Below are positions 55,582 through 64,000 of a stretch of 64,000 bases of DNA, in pieces. Every line of letters starts with the position of its first letter. Positions within the stretch are counted from its first letter, which is position 1. The stretch spans positions 518,876 through 582,875 of the forward strand of contig NMRA01000002.1 of NCBI GenBank assembly GCA_002633005.1. Reading direction: 5' to 3'. The notes beneath the pieces are model-generated. The model ran no database searches, was not told the origin of the DNA, and saw nothing but the letters and a program-made list of their open reading frames with translations. The position numbers and the translations under genes are program-made. Origin of the DNA: Phoronis australis (taxonomy: Eukaryota > Phoronida > Phoronidae).

Positions 55582-58500
55582 CTATGAAAAGTTGTACTCT
55601 TCAAGAAATTTGTCAAAGTCTTTGTCAGAAAACACAGTGCCCTCATTTTTGTTAACACTGTCTACTTCGACTCTCCTCTTCCTTCTGTTATGTTTTGAAA
55701 TCTGCAATAAAAGAAATAAGTACACTGTTAACGGCAACTCCTACGCAGGACCTGTACAAGTCTGAAATTGCTACTATGTATGTATATGGGGACAAGCAAT
55801 TTATAAGACTGTTAAACTACCAAGTCGTGTTCATTAAACATGTATTAATGAAGTTCTACTACCATGTTAACAGTATTTCAACAAAAGGTGCATCCACATT
55901 ATTTTTTAAAAACATGGACACAAAAGGCATAGGAAACAAGTGCTGTAAAATCCACAGTACTGACATTCCTGTGGAGTTAGCTATAGCCTAAAGATGGCGC
56001 AATTTGCAACACATCACACTTGATACCCAAAAATATGATGGGACTCATTGACCTTAATCACTCGTTACAATGAAACCTGTCCTCACTTCAAGGCAATCTT
56101 ACAGCAAAAATAGCTAAAAAGAATACAAGCCAAATAAACCCATTATATGCAACACAAAAAAGTACAAACAATGCTATCATTAACATATACCCCCATTCTG
56201 CAGTTATAAAACAAAAGAAACTGGTTATAAATGTAGGACACGTTAACAATTTATGCTATCCAGATCCAATCAGTACAGATCCTTATTAACACTTAGCACA
56301 AGTTTGTAGCACGGAATGCCACTAGAAACACTAGACAAGATGGAAGAACTCCTTCCAAAAGCTGTACCAGTAGTTCACTGCCCTGAAATGACACTATCAC
56401 ATTCCAGAGAAGCACAACGATGTGGAATGTGGTTGATATGATGCATAACTGCCTGATTTGTGCTACTTGTAGGAGCAACATGTTGGAGATTGCTTACTTT
56501 GTCCAATACGTCAGGATGGGCATGTGTTCTTGTATACGCCTGCAAGCACCGGAGACTTTCTTCTGTCATATCTTGAGGTAAATTTTTTTGGTAGTCCTCT
56601 GCAAAAAATCAAATTAGGAAATGCGAACTGTAATTATAGTTTGGAAAACATACAAACTATATTAAAGAAAATGCATCATATACATACAGTACACAGGAAA
56701 GTAATCAGACAAAATACTGTGTCAGCGACAAAACAGGTATTAAACTAGTCATGACTGAATAATCTAATTACAATGATCAAGGGGGAAATCAACAATTGCT
56801 CGGACTTCAAAACCAATTGCCCGGACTTCAAAACCATCTGGATGGACTGCAAAACAGAATGAATGGTGTTCTAACTTGGTGGTTGCACCTCCAAATGAGA
56901 TGGCCACACCCAAAAAACTGGATGGCCGGACCTAAAACGGGTTGGTCAGTGCTCAAACTCAATGGTGGAACAAATCGCGATTTTGAGCAAAACGCACAAG
57001 TTCGAAGAATAAACACTAGAAGTCACTTGAATCCTTCGAGACATTCAAAGCGAGTCTCTGAGGAAGTACAGCCATCATGTTTGATCTCCTGCCAACTGCT
57101 TATAACACCGGCCATCGTGTTTTGGTCCCAGCCAACTAATTTTTTTGGATAAGGCTATCGCGTTTTGAAATTCTGACAACACGTTTGAACACCAGCCATA
57201 ATGTTTTGCAGTCCAGCCGACTGGTTTTGAAATCCGGGCAAGTGGTGTTGAAATTCGACCAATTGTTGATTCCCCCCTTGAGAGTTCACCATGTAAAAGA
57301 GAAGTTTAAAGAATTGCAAATAATCTTTCGATTTGTATTAATAGCAGAATCCAAGTATTGTCACTGACAAAAAAACTATTTAGACTAGTTTAATTTTGCT
57401 AATGAGTATATCTCAGGCTTCCATGCACTATTATATTCAATAAAAACATTTACCACAATAACATGAAGCAGCTGATAACCTACCTATCGAGGCAAATAGT
57501 AACTTTTCATTTAGATACCCAGTCGTCATGAAACTAGTCTTATCCTAAACCTTACTCAGATGAGAAGAGATTTCAGAGGTCTATTTCATGAAAAAGAACT
57601 TAAACTTGGTCCTTGACAACACAAAATTATTTCTAAAAATAATTAAATCTCACTTGAGCAAAAGTGCAAAGTCTATGAGAATATACACAAAACTACTAAT
57701 TACTGAGATAATTTCTATAAAATATTTATACACTGTGATGTGATCATAGTTGAATTGACCAAACCTTTATTCAGAAATTTTGAAATGGGAGCGTAAGACT
57801 AAATTTATGTCTTAAGTAACTTTCACAAAACAGAGCTTCAGACGACATGTCAGTGAGTTATTGCTTGCACATTGAATAATCCACTGTTGAGCCAAGTTAT
57901 TAAACCTGAGTCCAGGGCTGAATTTTTGTACTCGAAATTGAGCTAGAAAATATTTTCAGCAATTCTCTTTCTGCTTTTCATGCAAACTCAAGATAAGTAT
58001 GTACTATTCTGTGCTCAATTAAATTATGGTGTACGAGCATGACTTTCCAATGTTAGCTTGCAAGTGATGACTACAGTATTGAAGCTATAATTTTGAGTCT
58101 GAACTCAACATTCTGAGTATTTACCAGAGTTTGTACCTCATATTAAGGGGTCATCACGTGCAAGCTTGGACTAGACACTCCTCGGTAATGGTCGGATGTA
58201 ATTTGTCAGAGTTTTGAGAACCAGTTTCTCCATTGAATAAGGGACATCAAACTGGTTCTCAAAATACGGGCATGTTATATCCGACTATTGCCCACTCCTC
58301 TGCATAAACGACAAAGTACTCGAGGACTTAATAATAAAAGACACCTCTCTTCAGTTCGTACAAAAGAAGAACAAAAAATGTGAGAATAAATTTCAGGGAT
58401 TGTGTTTTTCCCCAACTCAGAAATCACGTCAGCCCGCATCTAACCTGAGCAACGAACAAGCTGAGAAAGTTCCATAATGGTATGAGAAACAAAACCTACA

Positions 58501-61500
58501 GTTATTTCCTTTTGACAAAATGCAAGTTTACAGCACCTTTAACTCACCCAAGGCAGACTTGATTTTCTTGTTTTTCACAGTAAGTTTCGTTTTGTGAGTT
58601 TTCTGCAGCACTTTCCTCAGTTCCTTCTTCACTCCTACTTTATTTGTGCTGATCAGTTTCATGGGGTTGTTAGACTTTTTCTTCTTTTTCTTAACTGTTG
58701 GCTCTACAACAGATGGAACAGAGCACAATTTTACTATCAAAGCCTTCAAATGACAGGTGAACCGTACATCAATGTGATATCATAACTAGGACAATTACTG
58801 CAAAAATTCTACAGTTCGGGACACAGTATGGTCGACAGGTGAAATTAGATTTTGCATTTATTCTCAACAAAAACAACTTGTAAGAACAACATCACTGTGT
58901 AAGCCACAGGTCTACACAGACGATATTATAACCCCATAAAAAGTATCTCACATCAAAATACAGTGAATAACAGCTACATCGCCAGCGGAGGAGCTACATG
59001 ATGCCTATGGCAAGAAAAGAATGTGTAGTGAAGATTTTCCCAATAAATAATACATTTTGAAGCTGAGGGTATGTAAGAATTAATAGTGATTTTAACTTTG
59101 ATGGGACTTTTTGTCATGGAAAGGGAATTTTCAGACCTGGTGAGGGTAACTTTGCGTTATTTAATTTTATGCTTTTATTTTTTCCCCTAGAAATGTGAAA
59201 TTCATTCCCCCAATAGGGAGAATTGCTCCAGATCAAGGGAATTTGAAAGCCTATTTTCAAACACGAACAAGTTTACAAAACAACACAACTGTCACTGACT
59301 AGCCAACAGTTTAATTGTTACATTGATGACATTGAGTGCAAGCGTATGGCGGTCATACAGATTAATCACATGGGGAAATTATCCTGAGAAACTATTATGC
59401 ACCACCCCAAACTCATTGTCATCAAGTGAAATTCAGATAACTGACACAAAACTATAAATCACTGGCAGTAATTTGGGAACTTGCAGTAGATTCAGTTTGG
59501 CACAGGCATCACCAACCCGTGCCAAATTGAAGTGTGCCAAATAAATTTAGCATCCGTTTGGGTACACAGTAACCACCGTTTCGATTGGTCTTTGAGACGG
59601 TGAAGCTTCTATAGGCACTTCATACGTTGGAAGCTATTCGGCAAACTCTCACAAAAAGTCATGTTTCTATATAAATAGCTGTTGGTATAGCCATAGAGCG
59701 ACACCTTAGGTAGGGAGAACAGCATCAAAAATGTTCAAAAATGCACATGTACGTATACACCATTGGAAAGCTCTGCACGAGACCAAGAGAACTGTAAAAA
59801 AAATTTCAATTTGGACTTAAGGTTCAGGAAAAAATATCATTTTTGTTTCAAAATTTTTGGTAAAAATCCTGTCAAATTGAATTTGCGAATGTAAAAAATT
59901 ATGGTTTCAAAACTACGTAATGTAAAAAGACATGTGATGCATCATTTTAAAGAACTTTTATGACAAATAATTTGCCAAAAACATTTTGACTGGTCATTCC
60001 TGTACAAACATATTGACCTTTAAGTCAACAAAGCTGACAAAGTAAAGTCACTACATACAATTTTGCAATTTCAAATTTGGCATAAAATAAGAATTATTCA
60101 AGGAAAAAAAAGGTATCATTTTAAAGCTTTTTCATCAGGGAAGTTGAAATTTGCCGAACATTCTTTCCAACCAGGAAATTCAATGTTGTTGGCTGCGCAG
60201 CTGACTTCGACTGCTTTATCAAGGTTTTCACATTCTCTGCCAATTCCTCAGGTGACAAATTAACTTGACGTGTATTCTCCACCTTGGTAAATTGATAAGT
60301 TGTAGGGCAGGCTGATTCAGGACATGTTTCCGAAAGTTTAACTGGGCTTTCAAAGCACTGGCCTTGTTTTTGATGGTCTTCAACCCTTTCAGTCTCCTTT
60401 CCACCTCTTCTTCTGTCTGCCACAGTCCCCATACAATCATTTCAGTTGTGAATTACAACAGCTGACGTAACTTCTTTGCCATAGCCTGCTCCTCCTTTCT
60501 CTCTCACTCTCTCTCCCATTATCTCTCTTTTCCTTCTTCTGGTCTCACTTTCCCTGCTCTCAAACAGCTGCCTTGTTGCCCTCACATGGCTTCTAGCTCC
60601 ATCAAGAAGTTTTGCTGTCTCTTCGTCAGATTTGGTGTGCAACCACTGGTGGGTCTTGTTATGGCAATACATGATGTAACTTTCTGCGCACAGACTACTA
60701 ACAGCCGGCATTTCCCTCAGAATTCGGTCAAAATGACCAAACAAAGATTCTGGGTATTTATTGTGCTTGGGTAGGCCGACTGTTTCCCTCCGGAGGTATT
60801 CCACTTCATCCTCAGGCAGTGTGCACCACTTCCCACCTTCAAGGTGATCCGCAAACGATCACTGCACAATTACAGACAAGGCTGACAACATGCATCCTAA
60901 TATCACCTTGTTCCCATGGTGCTACCAGGCTGGCGAAGTTAGGGCTGGCTACTAAATGACAAAACCAAATATCCCACCATAAAATCTTCAACCCTGGTGC
61001 TATACTGACAGATGAAACTCAGCACTTCCTGATAGTATGTCGAGGCATCTAGAATGTGGATACGTTTGTCTTCAATGATGGTTCAGATGGGAGAGGTCAT
61101 GAGATGGCAGATGAGACCAAGAGCTTTGCAGTCAGCCAGATACTTGGGAATGTCAAGGTCAATTTTCACTGGTTGAAGAAGTCCATTTGAGTCACTGGCA
61201 GCAAGATAATTCTTGAGATGTCAAAAAATGAATAAAAGAGTAGCGGCATTGGAGAATAGGATGTTGAAACGGTTTCCACGATAGGGTTCTATAGGAAAAG
61301 ATCGAAAACCATGGTTGGTCAGAAACTCTTGAGTGAAGACAGTAAACTCGTAGTGACAACCATTCTTCCTGTCAGCTCCTCTTGCGATGGCATTTGAAGC
61401 TGTGCGAATGAGCCGTGATGTGTCAGATTTGGACGACCTCAATTAAGATAAGTTCAGAATAGGAAATGAGTCGTGGAAGAAGCCTTTGTGTATTTCAAGT

Positions 61501-63317
61501 AAAGATGAGGATGCAGCCTCTGCCAAAAAATTCAATCACTTGTGGAAGGATGCCTCTGCGATATTCAAACAGTAGTTTGTTGAATTCCATTAATTTTGTG
61601 TCGCAGCTTATCAGACATGGTAGCATTGATGTTGAGTTGAAGTTTCTTTACTGTTTGTTATGATGATGATGAGACTGATGCTGTTTCGATGTCCACCAAA
61701 ATTTCTTAAAATACTTGAAGTGTGTCTTGTGATGATTTGGTGACGAGTTGGTGAAGACCAAGGGTGTACATGTCGCCAGCGACATCACTGATGTGGAAAC
61801 CCTGCTACTTCTTGCTGAACTTTGATGTTTTGTCTGAAAGCAGACCGAAAGAAAAAGATTTGTCAAGACTCAATAACCTCAGCAAAGAGCGACTGTGATA
61901 GCAGAAGACGCATGACATTCCACGAGACACGATGATAGTAAACGGATAAATAGGAGTGAAATTATAAGGACAAAAATAAGGAAGATAATAACAACTGGTT
62001 TGGTCCACAGCGACTTCCAGGGTGAGATTTATGAACAATCTAGGCAAACCTCAATTGTTTTGTTAAAAACTACTTGTCCAATAAGTTTATCGGAAGCATG
62101 CATATTTTTTCATAGTAGTGGATCACAAAGTCTTGATAACACAGGACTGGATTAGAACTGTACAGTTGTAATATATTTTTATTTTACAAATTAAAATGTT
62201 TTCATTTTCTATCTTGACCTAAATTCTGACTGAACTATCTTGGCCAAGAAGGCAAAGTATGGGTGTGGCCCTGTCTTGCAATAAGCCAACCCAAGTCTCA
62301 GTGGCCTGACCAACAAAAATGGGAGGCAAAATAGAAAAAGAATCATTGTTCTCACGAAGAGAAATTACGTTTTAGTTCTCTTTTACATTGAGTTTTCATC
62401 GGGAAAAGCTGAAGTGCTTCAGTGTATGAACCAAACGTTCAACACGATTTGCAGGAACACCCCTAGCGGCAGTACCCGAACTACGGAGTGAGTCAGAAAT
62501 ACGCCAGATTGTCAGAAATTGACGAAGTGTGTTTTTACAACAAGTATTTGAAATAGTGCATTACTGAATCCTTTAGGGCGGAATAAAATTCATTGTGTTC
62601 GCAAATTAGAATATACGCTAATAAATTTAGGTCGAAGCTGAAGGTCTCAGGAACAAGCAACTTTTTCAACTTTTAAGTGCAGGAAAGTGAAAACTACTTA
62701 CGTAATCGTGTTCGCGAGATTTCTTTCTATAAATTGACGAAGTTTCAGGTACAAATTCGAGACTTTAGTCTTCTCCCGAGTTGAAAACCAAATAGCAGTC
62801 TATTTTACCGGCCACCATTTTGCTCTGAAAAGTCGGTCACGCTGCTGCAAAAAAACTCGTTCAAATGGATTTTGCGACAAAAAAAGACTGTCCTATAGGC
62901 TATAAGTTAAATAAAGCAACATGCTATTTTATACTTTAGAATAATTTTCATTCACATTGATTACATATTTGAGTGATCTTTTTCCGGTTGTAATGTGAGA
63001 ATTCTACATGGTGACAGATACGCGTAGCAATTCGATAAGAAATGCTGCCCTCGCTACCTAGGCAGGTTTGGGCCGTCGATGTCTTTAATTCCTTCCAAAT
63101 ACTCTCGTAAATAATTTTTTTCAAGCAATCTCCTGTTCGGCACTTGTCGGTTAAAACGTTCCCTGCTTTTGAGAACCAGCCAATCACTGAATAACGGGCC
63201 CATTAAACTGAGTGATTGCCCGGTTTTCAACATCAACACACACGTGACAAACAGCAACCTACCTGAAATGTCATCTTTGAACATATCAAGACCTCTTCTG
63301 ACGAGTGAGGCAGACAT
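55582..63317 (-). CDS. RPS19BP1: ribosomal protein S19-binding protein 1 / active regulator of SIRT1
   Basis: Small basic nucleolar protein (AROS) that binds RPS19 and SIRT1 in vertebrates. Exons (minus): 63317-63263, 58703-58548, 56598-56498, 55701-55582 (TAG). Borders are GT-AG and phases 1, 1 and 0 all agree, giving 143 aa, close to the human protein (about 136). Residues 1-18 are MSASLVRRGLDMFKDDIS, like the family start MSAALLRRGLELL. A Lys-rich stretch (KKKKKKSNN) and a basic segment ending KNKKIKSALEDYQK match the conserved KSALDEYRK core. The C-terminus has NEGTVFSDKDFDKFLEEY, matching the conserved EGTVFTEEDFQKF. Such short divergent exons are easy to miss; identity rests on both ends plus the core. 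Introns of 4.6, 1.9 and 0.8 kb hold several transposon remnants. Confidence 0.92.
55938..56012. repeat. short dispersed repeat (related to 54753-54835)
   Basis: Contains 'gctgtaaaatccacag' and 'aaagatggcgcaatttgcaa' in the order found at 54753-54835. It lies in the last RPS19BP1 intron. Confidence 0.5.
56787..57285. repeat. inverted pair of arrays of about 21-bp units
   Basis: Left arm units: 'caattgctcggacttcaaaa', 'ccaattgcccggacttcaaaa', 'ccatctggatggactgcaaaa' and so on, roughly 20-22 bp each. The right arm (about 57080-57285) is the reverse complement of a similar series and ends 'ccaattgttgattccccc', pairing with the left start 'gggggaaatcaacaattg'. A one-armed relative is at 30540-30712. 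It lies in RPS19BP1 intron 2. A plus frame through the left arm reads heptad-like LxGLQNx text, but this is a by-product of the 21-bp period. Confidence 0.8.
57612..57870. repeat. dispersed repeat, copy 2 (related to 5211-5440)
   Basis: Collinear with 5211-5440 and, more weakly, with the first 100 bp of the tandem duplication: 'aattaaatctcact', 'gcaaaagtgcaaa', 'actgtgatgtgatc', 'gaccaaacc', 'taactttcacaaaaca', then 'cagtgagttatt' and 'gaataatccactg'. Confidence 0.55.
58184..58292. mobile_element. 109-bp MITE with perfect 8-bp target duplication CACTCCTC
   Basis: Ends 'ggtaatggtcggatgtaa' and 'ttatatccgactattgcc' are inverted repeats with few mismatches. An inner pair 'ttttgagaaccagttt' (58212-58227) and 'aaactggttctcaaaa' (58249-58264) is exact. 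CACTCCTC lies at 58176-58183 and 58293-58300. An 8-bp duplication is typical of hAT- or P-type elements. It lies in RPS19BP1 intron 2. Confidence 0.85.
60121..61870 (-). pseudogene. decayed repetitive transposon-type protein gene
   Basis: Minus-strand fragments in N- to C-terminal order: NATMSD near 61630; GADRKNGCHYEFTVFTQE and YRGNRFNILF (61442-61221); after an in-frame TGA, KALGLICHLMTSPI (about 61140) and further stops; WCTLPEDEVEYLRRET and ESYIMYCHNKTHQWL (60830-60442); LWQTEEEVERRLKGL (60440-60228); then a frame change to LSPEELAENVKTLIKQ (60300-60121). This order is one I associate with a multi-copy uncharacterised protein family in cnidarians, fish and other animals, probably transposon-borne. 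Several stops and a frameshift show it is dead. It sits inside RPS19BP1 intron 1. The family function is unknown to me. Confidence 0.55.
63169..63230. repeat. imperfect 62-bp palindrome
   Basis: Arms 'ttgagaaccagccaatcact' (63169-63188) and 'agtgattgcccggttttcaa' (63211-63230) pair with three mismatches. The arm resembles the inner 'ttttgagaaccagttt' of the MITE at 58184-58292. It ends 33 bp before the exon 1 donor side of RPS19BP1 intron 1. Confidence 0.6.
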
Positions 63318-64000
63318 GGTTCCACACGGGTACCTAGAATTGTGATGAATGAGACAAATTACGATGTGTGCTAAAACAACAAATGAAACATAAAACGATG
63401 CGGTTCAATGAAAGTTTTACTTCGGAGGAACGAAACGGAAGTACAAAAAGAAAAATGCCTTCTGAAATAGAGAGCTACGTTCTTTCGCAGCGCCTCGTTG
63501 TGGGGCGCATTACTTAGTGGGTCAACGCTAAACCCGGTCGGATTGTCTCCACACGAGGTATTTTTAGACAGAAAAGCTTGAAATCGTCTTACAATGTCCG
63601 GTATCAAACCGAAAGTAAACCACAGTTTCTATTTTTGGTCTCCTGTCTCGTAAATCATCTTTTGTAGAACTATTTTTGTGCGGACTCAGGAAATTCCGAC
63701 GACTGTTCGGTACCTGAAATCGCTTGCAGATGGTTTTTGGAACATCCACGAGGTGACGCGCAAGTCAGCGGACACATGGAATGGATGACCAGAAGACTGA
63801 AGTTCAATTGTAGAACGCTTTTTTTTATTGATTCGAGTATCATTTAAAAGGTGTGTTGATTGACCACAACCAAGACATTATTTGGAACATAGTTCTCATG
63901 GTAATAATAATCTGTCTGACGTCACCAGGATTAAAACATGGAATATTCGAAAGTCTACTATAAATTTTGTGCCATCTCAGACTGTGATCAGTTGTTTTGT
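63318..64000. other. upstream flank of RPS19BP1
   Basis: Contains the RPS19BP1 promoter/5' UTR side. Two short minus-strand frames (63607-63371 and 63749-63564) are open but show no family motif, and no splice chain supports them. No TATA box or specific site is recognised. Confidence 0.5.

Noticed and set aside
56796..57152. 118-codon frame with LxGLQNx heptads, resembling a coiled coil
   Set aside because: The heptad look follows from the 21-bp repeat period, and the same repeat occurs elsewhere without an open frame.

Overview
The window is AT-rich nuclear DNA from a multicellular animal. Genes are split by GT-AG introns of about 0.3 to 5 kb, and the space between and inside them is filled with small inverted-repeat elements and decayed transposons. 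No prokaryotic operon structure is visible. A Galpha subunit that looks like the rare Gv class, together with intron-rich conserved genes, suggests a non-vertebrate and probably marine animal. I cannot name the species from sequence alone.

Four conserved genes could be assembled exon by exon. (1) Minus strand, 24395 down to 8390: a heterotrimeric G-protein alpha subunit, six exons found, with the switch-region exon(s) missing next to an assembly N. (2) Minus strand, 40035 down to 34457: a cytosolic 5'(3')-deoxyribonucleotidase (NT5C-like), five exons, complete, 202 aa. (3) Plus strand, 44399 to 54728: COP9 signalosome subunit 3 (COPS3), thirteen exons, complete, 429 aa. (4) Minus strand, 63317 down to 55582: RPS19BP1/AROS, four exons, complete, 143 aa. 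COPS3 and RPS19BP1 are convergent with about 850 bp between their stop codons; NT5C and COPS3 are divergent. A fifth gene is a single-exon 500-codon reading frame (29453 to 27951, minus) that I do not recognise.

The rest is accessory. 1 to 8340 has no gene and ends in an imperfect 1.5 kb tandem duplication joined by one N, each copy with a 43-bp minisatellite (5 units versus 3). The Galpha introns hold a LINE-like fragment and palindromes, one of them perfect with 51-bp arms. 29.5 to 34.4 kb is mostly repeats. The NT5C introns hold a 1 kb TIR element with an internal tRNA-like promoter, and a tRNA-like head near a degenerate repeat. 40 to 44.4 kb is a CTAG-flanked 2.2 kb inverted-repeat element whose 111-bp miniature relative sits in a COPS3 intron. 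A TTAA-flanked 880-bp foldback element with a THAP-like frame ends 27 bp before the last COPS3 exon. The RPS19BP1 introns hold a broken transposon-type gene, a 109-bp MITE with a perfect 8-bp target duplication, and an inverted pair of arrays of about 21-bp units.

The genes do not form one pathway: signalling (Galpha), nucleotide turnover (NT5C), ubiquitin-ligase control (COPS3) and ribosome biogenesis/SIRT1 regulation (RPS19BP1). All exon junctions of the four genes were checked for phase by hand translation, except the gap in the Galpha gene.
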